DNA from: Streptomyces humi | GTDB taxonomy: Bacteria; Actinomycetota; Actinomycetes; Streptomycetales; Streptomycetaceae | NCBI RefSeq assembly: GCF_001005085.2 | Contig: NZ_LBMU02000069.1 | Span: forward strand, 62,001 to 126,000 | Direction: 5' to 3' | Length of the DNA stretch: 64,000 nucleotides | Shown here: piece after piece, positions 7,739 to 14,718 of the stretch | Numbering within the stretch: the first letter of the stretch is position 1 | Layout of the letters: every line of letters begins with the position of its first letter | The notes under the pieces: generated by a model | Told to the model about the DNA's origin: nothing | What the model saw: only the letters and a program-made list of their open reading frames with translations | Databases searched by the model: none | Program-made: the position numbers and the translations under genes

Positions 7739-8131
7739 ATGGTGCACGTACTCAGCAGCCGTACCCTGGTCCACCCCACCGATCCCGAGCGCTCTCGTGC
7801 CTTCTACGGTGAGCGGCTCGGCCTTCCCGTCTACCGCGAGTTCGGTACCGGCCCGGAGCGGGGCACGGTCTACTTCCTCGGCGGCGGCTTCCTGGAGGTC
7901 TCCGGGCGCTCGGACGCCGCCGCCGCGCCGGCCGTGCAGCTGTGGCTCCAGGTCGCGGACGCGGCGGCGGCGCACGAGGAGCTGGTGGCGCAGGGCGTCG
8001 AGATCGTACGGCCGCCGGTGCGGGAGCCATGGGGCCTGGTCGAGATGTGGATCACGGACCCGGACGGGATCAGGATCGTGCTGGTGGAGGTACCGGCCGA
8101 CCACCCCCTGCGTTACCGGCCGGGGATCTGA
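7739..8131 (+). CDS. VOC (glyoxalase/bleomycin resistance) family protein
   Basis: A 130-residue protein with one vicinal-oxygen-chelate domain made of two beta-alpha-beta-beta-beta units: LSSRTLVHPTDPERSRAFYG at the start and WGLVEMWITDPDGIRIVLVE at the end. Members are metal-dependent lyases, dioxygenases or drug-binding proteins; nothing here tells which. ATG at 7739 gives the standard domain start. The hexamer TACGCT at 7725-7730 lies 8 nt before it, so the transcript may be leaderless. It converges on the MarR gene. Confidence 0.8.
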   Translation: MVHVLSSRTLVHPTDPERSRAFYGERLGLPVYREFGTGPERGTVYFLGGGFLEVSGRSDAAAAPAVQLWLQVADAAAAHEELVAQGVEIVRPPVREPWGLVEMWITDPDGIRIVLVEVPADHPLRYRPGI

Positions 8132-8132
8132 C

Positions 8133-8168
8133 CGCAGGGCCTTCACCACGGCTGCGAAAAGCCCTGCG
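8133..8168. terminator. hairpin between convergent VOC and MarR genes
   Basis: CGCAGGGC (8133-8140) pairs perfectly with GCCCTGCG (8161-8168) around a 20-nt loop. It follows the VOC stop directly and sits before the MarR stop on the other strand, so it could end both transcripts. There is no T-run. Confidence 0.4.
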
Positions 8169-8189
8169 CGGGCTCACCGCACCGGTGTC

Positions 8190-8858
8190 TCAGGCCCGCA
8201 GGGCGCCCATCCTGCCCTCCAGCCGGCCCAGCAACTCGGCCAGCAGACCCGCCAGTTCGCCCTGCCCCTGCGGAGCGAGCACGGACAGGACGGCCGTCTC
8301 GTAGCCGAGTTGCTCCGGCAGGATGCCGTCGACGAGGTCACGGCCCGCGTCGGTGAGGCGCAGGTGGGCGACCCTGCGGTCCCGGGCGTCGCCGCGCCGC
8401 TCGACCAGACCGCGCTCGGTGAGCTGCTTGAGGCGTTTGGTGACGGCGGCACCGGAGGAGAAGGTCTCCCTGGCGAGTTCGCTGGGTGTCAGCTCGTGTC
8501 CGGTGCGGCGCAGCGCGCCGAGCAGGTCGAACTCGGGGCGGCTGAGTCCCGCCCGGCGCAGCGGCGCGTCCTCGGCCTGCTGGAGGAGGGCGGCGCAGCG
8601 GTTGATCCGGCCGATGACCTCCATGGGACCGGTGTCCAGGTCGGGATGGACGGTCTGCCACTGCCGCACGACCGCGGCCACGGTGTCGTGCCGGCCCGCA
8701 CCACCGCCCACGACCCCTTCGGAGTCCCGGCCCGCACCACCGCCCACGTCCCCGCCGGCCTCCCGGCTCACGCCCGTGTCCGGGTCCCTGTCGGCGTTCC
8801 GGTCCGTGTCCCTCCCCGCTCTGTCGTCGGCCGCCGGTCGTCCGCTGGTCGCCGTCAT
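8190..8858 (-). CDS. MarR family transcriptional regulator
   Basis: A 222-residue MarR repressor. The winged-helix domain runs from about residue 80 to the end, with the recognition region LTPSELARETFSSGAAVTKR at 123-142 and the wing RRGDARDRRVAHLRLTDAGR. The first 60 residues are a charged low-complexity extension with GGGAGR at 39-44 and 51-56, encoded by a 22-bp direct repeat at 8691-8712 and 8727-8748. ATG at 8858 overlaps the stop of the FUSC gene (ATGA), so regulator and transporter are translationally coupled. It most likely represses the pair through the operator at 10518-10537 in response to an aromatic or lipophilic ligand. Confidence 0.88.
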   Translation of the reverse strand: MTATSGRPAADDRAGRDTDRNADRDPDTGVSREAGGDVGGGAGRDSEGVVGGGAGRHDTVAAVVRQWQTVHPDLDTGPMEVIGRINRCAALLQQAEDAPLRRAGLSRPEFDLLGALRRTGHELTPSELARETFSSGAAVTKRLKQLTERGLVERRGDARDRRVAHLRLTDAGRDLVDGILPEQLGYETAVLSVLAPQGQGELAGLLAELLGRLEGRMGALRA

Positions 8859-10501
8859 GGCCGTGCGTCCTCCGTTGTCCTCGTGCCGTCCCAGGTGTGC
8901 GGTCCCTGGCGTCGTACCGTCGCGGCGAGCGTACGGTGTCCGGACTGTTCGGCGAGCACGACCCGCTCCTGGGGCAGTGCCCGTTGCCACCACTCGCCGG
9001 ACGCGGCGTCGGTCGTGGCGCGCAGCTCGGCCAGGGTGGCGGCGAGGGCGCGGCGGGCGGCCTCCAGGGCACGCGGGGCCGGTCGCGGCTCGGCGAGCAC
9101 GCGGGCGGCCTGTTCGCGGGCCCGTTCGACGGCGGTCAGGGCGTGTTCGATGCCGTCGCCGGCCCGGCGGTTGGTGACGACGACGGCCGTGCCGAAGCCG
9201 ACGAGCGCGCCGACCACGGTGTCGACGACCCGCTCGGTGATCAGCTGTCCGGCGTCCTGGGTGCGGGCGAACTCGGTGATGAGCAGGGCCATGGGGGTGA
9301 CGCAGACGCTGCCGAGCCAGTAGTTGCGGCCGATCAGCGCCTCGGCACCGAAGTTGAGGGCGAGGCAGCACAGCACCAGGGCGGCCGGGTGCAGATGGGC
9401 GAACGGCACGACGGCGGCGAAGACGAGGACCCCGAGGAGGTTGCCGACGACGCGCTGGACGCCCCGGCTCCAGGTCAGGGTGACGTTGGCCTGGTAGAGG
9501 GAGGCCGCGGTGACCAGCGCCCAGTAGGGGCGTCCGACGCCGAGGGCCAGGGAGGCGTAGCCGGCCAGGGCGCAGCCGAGCGCGGTGCGGGCGGCGAGCG
9601 GCGCGAGCGGGCCGAGCCGGTGCCACGACGGGCGGTGCGGGACGGCGAGTTCGGCGTCGACCCCGAGGAGTTCGTCGTCGGCGCCGGACACCCGGGGAAC
9701 GCGCCCGGTGCCGCGCAGGGCGCGGGCCCAGCCGCGCAGCAGGGCCGGGTCCGCGTCGGCGGGGGCGGCGAGGGCGACCTCGGCTCGGACGACGAGGTGT
9801 TCGAGGGCGCGCCGGGTGCGGTCGGTACGGGCGCCGGTGGCCAGCAGCGACTGCCACGCGGCCTGCACGGCGGCGGCCGCCCCGGCCCGGGCCTTCGCGT
9901 GTCCGGCCCCCGTGCCACGGGTGTCGGCGTAGGCGGCGGTGGCGTTCAGGGCGTGGGCGGTGGCCCGGCGCTCGGGGCCGTGCGGGCGCAGCAGGCCGGG
10001 CGCCATGCCCACCAGCCAGGCCCAGGCGCCCGCCGCCAGGGCCAGCGCGACATGGCCGGGGACCTGGCTGAGACTCTGCGGGGCGAACAGGGAGGCGGAG
10101 CTGATGAAGGTGAGCACCACGTTCCCGGGCGGGCCGACCCGGGTGGCGTCGCAGAGCACCTTCTGCACGGCGGCCATCAGGGCGCCGACCGTGACCAGCA
10201 CGACCGCGTTCCCGGTGAGCGAGGCGGCGGTCAGTGCCACGGCGAGGCCGGCGACCATGCCGAGGATCACCCGGACCAGCGTGCGGGCGCGCGCGGGGTA
10301 GGGGCGGTTGTGGCCGTAGAGCGCGCACAGCGATCCGGCCATGGTGTACATCGCCAGGTCGAGGCGGCCGAGGGCCAGCAGGATCAGGTTGGGCGGAGCG
10401 ACCGCGGCCACCACGCTGAGGGCGGGCTTGAACCAGATGTCGGAGGGCCGGCCGAGGCGGAGTGCCCCGGCGAGGGGAAGGGGACGGGTCGCGGTGCTCA
10501 T
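8855..10501 (-). CDS. FUSC family membrane transporter (aromatic acid exporter-like)
   Basis: A 548-residue inner-membrane protein of the FUSC superfamily. Two halves each carry several hydrophobic segments (about residues 20-165 and 300-420), joined and followed by long alanine/arginine-rich cytoplasmic regions. FUSC proteins related to AaeB and YccS export aromatic carboxylates or similar toxic metabolites; substrate here is unknown. It is the first gene of a two-gene operon with the MarR regulator. ATG at 10501 has no ribosome-binding site but lies 6 nt after a TAAATT -10, indicating a leaderless mRNA. Confidence 0.85.
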   Translation of the reverse strand: MSTATRPLPLAGALRLGRPSDIWFKPALSVVAAVAPPNLILLALGRLDLAMYTMAGSLCALYGHNRPYPARARTLVRVILGMVAGLAVALTAASLTGNAVVLVTVGALMAAVQKVLCDATRVGPPGNVVLTFISSASLFAPQSLSQVPGHVALALAAGAWAWLVGMAPGLLRPHGPERRATAHALNATAAYADTRGTGAGHAKARAGAAAAVQAAWQSLLATGARTDRTRRALEHLVVRAEVALAAPADADPALLRGWARALRGTGRVPRVSGADDELLGVDAELAVPHRPSWHRLGPLAPLAARTALGCALAGYASLALGVGRPYWALVTAASLYQANVTLTWSRGVQRVVGNLLGVLVFAAVVPFAHLHPAALVLCCLALNFGAEALIGRNYWLGSVCVTPMALLITEFARTQDAGQLITERVVDTVVGALVGFGTAVVVTNRRAGDGIEHALTAVERAREQAARVLAEPRPAPRALEAARRALAATLAELRATTDAASGEWWQRALPQERVVLAEQSGHRTLAATVRRQGPHTWDGTRTTEDARP

Positions 10502-10507
10502 ACCACT

Positions 10508-10537
10508 AATTTAGCATGTGTTTTACTCGTAAAACAC
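10508..10537 (-). promoter_or_regulatory. leaderless promoter and MarR operator of the FUSC-MarR operon
   Basis: On the minus strand TGTTTT, a 17-bp spacer and TAAATT (10513-10508) form a promoter whose start point coincides with the ATG at 10501. Between the two boxes lies a perfect 9-bp inverted repeat with a 2-bp spacer, GTGTTTTAC-TC-GTAAAACAC (10518-10537). Size and symmetry are typical of MarR boxes, and its position would occlude RNA polymerase. The same gap contains the start of DUF5134 on the plus strand. Confidence 0.75.
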
Positions 10538-10609
10538 TCTCGAACAGTCAGGGCCGCCCTCCCCGCCCGGCGCCGGGCGGTTCACCCCTCACCTGCTGTG
10601 CTCCGTCGA

Positions 10610-11245
10610 ATGCTCCCCGTGTACATCCTTGCGCTGGCGTGCGCGCTGCATGGCCGGGGCATCGCATCCATCGATGCGACGTCGAGCGGGGAGGTGCGCG
10701 TGCACGGACCGGCTTCGCCCGGCTGGCTGCTGGTCGCGCTGTGCGCGGCGACCGGGGCCTACTGCCTGCTGCGGATGCGCAGCAGTGTCGAGGAACAGCG
10801 CCGCGCCGCGGGCGGCGAGGCACTGATGGGGTTCGGCATGGCCGCGATGGCCGTGCCCACGACCGTCTTCACGCCGCCGGCATGGGCCTGGCCGCTGTAC
10901 GCGGCGGTGTTCGGGGCGGCGGCGCTGCGCGCGCTGTGGAGTGCCCGCAGCAGCCCGCACCATCTGCACCACCTGGTGGGGGCCGCCGCGATGGTCTACA
11001 TGGCGGTCGTGATGGCGGCCTCGCCCGGCGCGCACCACCACGGCGGTGCCGGAGTCCCGCCGCTGACCGGGGTGTTGCTCCTGTACTTCACCGGCTACGT
11101 CCTGCTGTCCGGGGCGCGGCTGGTGCCGGTCGCGGCGGCGGCCGCCGGGGCCGGGACGGGCGGCTGGGGCGACCGGCCCGAACTGGCTCGGGCGTGCCGG
11201 TTGTCGATGGGGATCGGCATGGTGGCCATGCTGCTGACACTGTGA
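10610..11245 (+). CDS. DUF5134 family membrane protein
   Basis: A 211-residue integral membrane protein of the actinobacterial DUF5134 family, function unknown. Six hydrophobic segments are apparent, at about 1-12, 36-50, 70-85, 93-105, 125-140 and 155-175, with a histidine-rich loop SSPHHLHHLVG and SPGAHHHGG that might bind a metal. ATG at 10610 is the most upstream start that avoids the FUSC promoter. It is followed by the M56 peptidase, a pairing seen in other streptomycetes, and may be co-transcribed with it. Confidence 0.65.
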   Translation: MLPVYILALACALHGRGIASIDATSSGEVRVHGPASPGWLLVALCAATGAYCLLRMRSSVEEQRRAAGGEALMGFGMAAMAVPTTVFTPPAWAWPLYAAVFGAAALRALWSARSSPHHLHHLVGAAAMVYMAVVMAASPGAHHHGGAGVPPLTGVLLLYFTGYVLLSGARLVPVAAAAAGAGTGGWGDRPELARACRLSMGIGMVAMLLTL

Positions 11246-11247
11246 CG

Positions 11248-11288
11248 AAGTGACGTCTCTCGCGGCGCAAACGTTGCCTGCGTCACTT
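11248..11288. promoter_or_regulatory. inverted repeat AAGTGACG/CGTCACTT before the M56 gene
   Basis: Eight-base perfect arms at 11248-11255 and 11281-11288 are separated by 25 bp, just after the DUF5134 stop and 53 bp before the M56 start. Candidate operator or weak hairpin; a further small stem TGAGCG/CGCTCA lies closer to the M56 ATG. In other streptomycetes M56 genes are often paired with a BlaI-type repressor, but none is encoded here. Confidence 0.3.
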
Positions 11289-11340
11289 TGGCGCGATGGG
11301 CTGTACCCCTGAGCGGCCCCCCGCTCATAGGCTGCTGGCC

Positions 11341-12276
11341 ATGATGGTCCCCGTGGCACTGTTGCTGCTCGGCGCCCTGACCGCTGCCGTCGGGCCCCGG
11401 CTGCTCGCCCGGGCCGACTGGACGGACCGGGAGCCGGTGGTCGCCCTGTGGGTGTGGCAGTGCGTGGTGGCGGCCGTCCTGTTGTGCTGTGCGCTGTCGA
11501 TGACGCTGAGCGCCGCGGCGGCCTGGCAGGCGGTGCGCGGACATGTGTTCGCGACCGCGCCGAGGGGGGTGGCGGATGCCTATCCGCTCGGTACGGCCGG
11601 CCCCTGGGCGGCGGCGACCGCGCTGGCCCTGGCCGGTGCGGGGTTGTGGAGCGGGGCGATGCTGGTGCGCGAAGTACTGCGAGCCAGGGTTGGGCGCCGT
11701 CGCCGGAGAGCCGAACTCCTGGTCCGCGCACCGCTGTTGCCCGGCGAGGAACCGACGCCCGGCCGTCTCGTCGTTCTCGAGGGCGAGCGGCCCGACGCCT
11801 GGTGGCTGCCCGGGGCGGCACCGCAACTGATCGTCACCACTTCCGCGTTGCGTCGGCTGAAGGGCCGTCAGCTGGACGCGGTGCTCGCCCACGAGCAGGG
11901 CCACGCGCAGGCCCGGCACGACTGGCTGCTGCACTGCTCGGCCGCGCTGGCCGGCGGGTTCCCGCAGGTCCCGGTGTTCGCCGCGTTCCGCGCGGAGATG
12001 CACCGACTGGTGGAACTGGCCGCCGACGACATGGCCTCCCGGCGCCACGGTCGCCTCACCACCGCCCTCGCCCTGGTCGAACTCAACGAGGACCGGGGCG
12101 TGTTCGGCCCCGGACCGAGCCCGCACGCCCATGTCCCGCAACGCGTCCACCGGTTGCTCACCGCCCCGGACCGGCTCCCCGCCCGGCGCCGACTGCGGCT
12201 GACCGCGACGGCCGCCCTGGTACCGGTGATCCCGGTGCTGGTGGCGCTCGTACCGGGCCTGCGCGCATTCGGGTAA
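11341..12276 (+). CDS. M56 family membrane metallopeptidase (BlaR1/HtpX-like)
   Basis: A 311-residue membrane zinc peptidase. Hydrophobic segments are at about 3-22, 34-58, 86-108, 200-216 and 290-309. The zinc motif HEQGH is at 184-188 and the third ligand is probably E225 in ELAADDMASRRH. M56 proteases of the BlaR1/MecR1 type sense cell-wall-active compounds and cleave a BlaI repressor; this protein lacks the extracellular penicillin-sensor domain, and no BlaI gene is in the window. ATG at 11341 (with another at 11344) starts right at the first membrane helix. Confidence 0.82.
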   Translation: MMVPVALLLLGALTAAVGPRLLARADWTDREPVVALWVWQCVVAAVLLCCALSMTLSAAAAWQAVRGHVFATAPRGVADAYPLGTAGPWAAATALALAGAGLWSGAMLVREVLRARVGRRRRRAELLVRAPLLPGEEPTPGRLVVLEGERPDAWWLPGAAPQLIVTTSALRRLKGRQLDAVLAHEQGHAQARHDWLLHCSAALAGGFPQVPVFAAFRAEMHRLVELAADDMASRRHGRLTTALALVELNEDRGVFGPGPSPHAHVPQRVHRLLTAPDRLPARRRLRLTATAALVPVIPVLVALVPGLRAFG

Positions 12277-12296
12277 AGCCTTGCCCATCCGGGGAA

Positions 12297-12326
12297 TTGC
12301 TGTCCGGGCAATGATTCGGCAAAGAT
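12297..12326 (+). promoter_or_regulatory. possible promoter of the PAP2 gene
   Basis: TTGCTG (12297-12302), an 18-bp spacer and AAAGAT (12321-12326) lie 7 nt before the PAP2 ATG, which would give a leaderless transcript. The -10 is a weak match, so this is tentative. Confidence 0.3.
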
Positions 12327-12332
12327 CACACC

Positions 12333-12995
12333 ATGCCACCCCCACCCAGCGACCGCCCTGCTCCGCTTCTCACGACCGCCGTTCTCGCCCTTGCCTCGGC
12401 GCTGCTGCTCGCCCTCGTCGCCGGCGAGTGGCCGCCGCTGGTCGCGGCGGACGAGGGCATCGCGGGCACCGCGCACCGCTGGGCCGTGGCGGACCAGGGC
12501 ACCACCCAGGTCCTGCGCGTCCTGACCGACTGGGTCTGGGACCCGCTGACCATGCGCCTGCTCTGCGCGGCCGTCGCGGTGTGGCTGGTGTGGCGGCACG
12601 CGGCGTGGGGGACCGCTCTCTGGCTGGCCGTGACCTGCGCGCTGGGCACGGCAGCCCAGCAGTCCCTCAAGGCGGCGGTCGACCGCCCGCGCCCCGAGTG
12701 GCCGGACCCGGTCGACTCCGCGCACTACGCGGCGTTCCCCTCGGGGCACACGATGACCGCGACGGTGGTGTGCGGGCTGCTGCTGTGGCTGCTGCACCGC
12801 TGCGGCACCGGTCGCGTGGTGTGGCGTACGGCGCTCGCCGCGGCCTGGGTGTCGGTCACAGGCGCCGGTCTGACCCGGATCTGGCTCGGTGTCCACTGGC
12901 CCTCGGACGTGCTCGGCGGCTGGCTGCTCGGAGCGCTGGTGGTGGCGCTGGCGGTGCTGGCCTACGAGTGGGAGCGGGGCGACCGGCGTCGGTAG
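12333..12995 (+). CDS. PAP2 family membrane phosphatase
   Basis: A 220-residue membrane phosphatase of the PAP2 superfamily, likely acting on lipid phosphates such as undecaprenyl pyrophosphate or phosphatidate at the outer face of the membrane. All three catalytic motifs are present: K113-x4-DRPRP, PSGHT at 136-140, and R182-x5-H188 followed by D192 in RIWLGVHWPSDVLGG. Six transmembrane segments surround them. The downstream HAD gene starts 10 bp later but carries its own -10-like hexamer. Confidence 0.88.
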   Translation: MPPPPSDRPAPLLTTAVLALASALLLALVAGEWPPLVAADEGIAGTAHRWAVADQGTTQVLRVLTDWVWDPLTMRLLCAAVAVWLVWRHAAWGTALWLAVTCALGTAAQQSLKAAVDRPRPEWPDPVDSAHYAAFPSGHTMTATVVCGLLLWLLHRCGTGRVVWRTALAAAWVSVTGAGLTRIWLGVHWPSDVLGGWLLGALVVALAVLAYEWERGDRRR

Positions 12996-13005
12996 AGTCC
13001 CGCGC

Positions 13006-13728
13006 ATGACTGCTGTGCTCTTCGACTTCTCCGGGACCCTCTTCCGTGTCGAGTCCACCGAATCCTGGCTGCGGGCGGTGCTCGCGGCTTCCGAGGTGAC
13101 GCTCTCCGAGGGGGAGTTGGCCGAGGCCGCCCGGGCGCTGGAGGTGGCCGGGGCGCAGCCCGGCGGGGCGAACCCGGTCGCGCTGCCCGAGGAACTGGCC
13201 GGGGTGTGGGCGGTACGGGACGAGAGCGCGACATCGCACCGGGCCGCGTACACCGGCCTGTCCCGCCGGGTGCCGCTGCCGGACCCGGTCCTGCACGACG
13301 CGCTCTACGAGCGGCACATGTCCCCGGCCGCCTGGGCGCCGTACCCGGACACCGCCGAGGTGCTGCACGCCCTGCGCGCGCACGGCGTGGGCGTCGGCGT
13401 GGTCAGCAACATCGGCTGGGACCTGCGGCCGGTCTTCCGCGCGCACGGGCTCGACGCGTACGTGGACGCGTACGTCCTGTCGTACGAGCACGGTGTCCAG
13501 AAGCCGGATCCGCGACTCTTCACGGTCGCGCTGGAGGCGCTCGGGGCGGAGCCGGGCGAGACCGTGATGGTCGGGGACAGCAGGCCCGCGGACGGCGGGG
13601 CGGCGGCGCTCGGCTGCCGGGTGCACTTCGTGGACCATCTGCCGGTGGGCGAGCGGCCGGACGCGCTGCTGCCGGTCCTGGACCTGGTGGGCGTGGCCCG
13701 CCGACCGGCCACGCCCACGCAGGCCTGA
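13006..13728 (+). CDS. HAD family hydrolase with altered nucleophile motif
   Basis: A 240-residue haloacid-dehalogenase-superfamily protein with a helical cap inserted after motif I. Motif I is FDFSGTL: the nucleophile D7 is kept, but the second aspartate, the general acid/base of phosphatases, is Ser9. Motif II is VVSNIG, motif III is K in HGVQKPDPRLF, and motif IV is MVGDSRPADGGAA. The change argues against an ordinary phosphatase. TAGAGT at 12993-12998 lies 7 nt before the ATG, so it may be read from a leaderless transcript beginning inside the PAP2 stop region. Confidence 0.82.
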   Translation: MTAVLFDFSGTLFRVESTESWLRAVLAASEVTLSEGELAEAARALEVAGAQPGGANPVALPEELAGVWAVRDESATSHRAAYTGLSRRVPLPDPVLHDALYERHMSPAAWAPYPDTAEVLHALRAHGVGVGVVSNIGWDLRPVFRAHGLDAYVDAYVLSYEHGVQKPDPRLFTVALEALGAEPGETVMVGDSRPADGGAAALGCRVHFVDHLPVGERPDALLPVLDLVGVARRPATPTQA

Positions 13729-13826
13729 CCTGCGGCGCCGTCCGCCCGAGACGCTCCCCCGTGTCGCCCCGGACGGACGGCAGCCCTGAGCAGGCCCCGC
13801 ACAGCGGCGGGGACCGCTGCGTCGAT

Positions 13827-13850
13827 TATAGTTGGCTGGCAGCCAGTCAA
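13827..13850 (+). promoter_or_regulatory. autoregulatory TetR operator overlapping the -10
   Basis: A 19-bp near-perfect palindrome, TTGGCTGGC-A-GCCAGTCAA (13832-13850), has one mismatch per half. It overlaps a TATAGT -10 box (13827-13832) and lies 15 bp before the TetR ATG. It is the standard layout of TetR autorepression. Confidence 0.7.
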
Positions 13851-13865
13851 CGCAGGAGTTCCAGG

Positions 13866-14534
13866 ATGTCCCCGCGCAGCGCATCGGTCAATGAAGAGTT
13901 GCGGAGGCGTTCCCGCGAGCGGCTGCTACAGGCCGCGGTCGAGCTGGTCGACGCGCACGGTTTCGAAGCCACCACACTGGGCGACATAGCCGACCGGGCG
14001 GGCTCCGCGCGCGGGCTGGTGTCGTACTACTTCCCCGGCAAGCGCCAGCTGGTGCAGTCCGCCGTGCACCGGCTGATGCACCGCACGCTGGAGGAGGCGC
14101 TGGAGCACGAGCCGCACACCGAGGACGGGCGGGAGCGGCTGGCGCGGGCCATCGACGCGATCCTGGGCCTCGCCCACGACCGGCCGGTGCTGATGCGCCA
14201 GCACATGGCGGGGCTGCTCCAGGCCGAGGGGTTCGTGCAGTGCCCGGAGCAGCGCCGGCTGTCGGAACTGCTGGGCGACACCGTCGCGCGGTACGGCTCG
14301 CAGGACGTGACGGCCGACTACCCGATGCTGCGGGCGCTGCTGATGGGGGCGGTGTACGCGGCGCTGGTCCCGGGGGTACCGATGCCGGTGCCGGTGCTGC
14401 GCGCGGAGCTGTTCGAGCGCTACGGCCTCGACCGGGGGCTGGGCCTCCCGCCGGAGTCCGCACCGGCGACCGAGCGCCAGGACCTGTCCCGGTTCTTCGC
14501 CACGGAGGACCGGACGGAGCCCCAACAGCCTTAG
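13866..14534 (+). CDS. TetR family transcriptional regulator
   Basis: A 222-residue TetR repressor. The N-terminal HTH is RRSRERLLQAAVELVDAHGF followed by ATTLGDIADRAGSARGLVSY and YYFPGKRQLV, the classical 47-residue domain. The C-terminal ligand/dimer domain is of TetR_C type and ends with a proline-rich tail. ATG at 13866 has CAGGAG upstream. It is flanked by co-directional genes with no divergent partner, so the target besides itself is unknown; the ferredoxin reductase downstream is one candidate. Confidence 0.87.
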   Translation: MSPRSASVNEELRRRSRERLLQAAVELVDAHGFEATTLGDIADRAGSARGLVSYYFPGKRQLVQSAVHRLMHRTLEEALEHEPHTEDGRERLARAIDAILGLAHDRPVLMRQHMAGLLQAEGFVQCPEQRRLSELLGDTVARYGSQDVTADYPMLRALLMGAVYAALVPGVPMPVPVLRAELFERYGLDRGLGLPPESAPATERQDLSRFFATEDRTEPQQP

Positions 14535-14551
14535 CCAGCAAGGTGTGTGAC

Positions 14552-14593
14552 GGCGTGTCAGTCCGGCCTGCCGCGCCTCCCCGGTGACACGCC
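14552..14593 (+). terminator. hairpin after the TetR gene
   Basis: GGCGTGTCA (14552-14560) pairs perfectly with TGACACGCC (14585-14593) around a 24-nt G+C-rich loop, 18 nt after the TetR stop. It would separate TetR from the reductase gene. An operator function cannot be excluded. Confidence 0.4.
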
Positions 14594-14718
14594 AGGTATT
14601 CACATCATCACATTCCGCAGCGGTGAACGCGTGCGCGCTTCACCCCTGCGGCCCCTGTCGAGGCGACCTGGCCGGTGGGATGCTGGAGCCACCAGCCCCT
14701 CGGGCAAGGAGTCTCCTC

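Noticed and set aside
8859..10328. In-frame upstream extension of the MarR gene antisense-like to FUSC, giving a 712-codon frame
   Set aside because: The extension overlaps FUSC in another frame and is Arg/Pro-rich; the ATGA junction at 8855-8858 gives a natural start.
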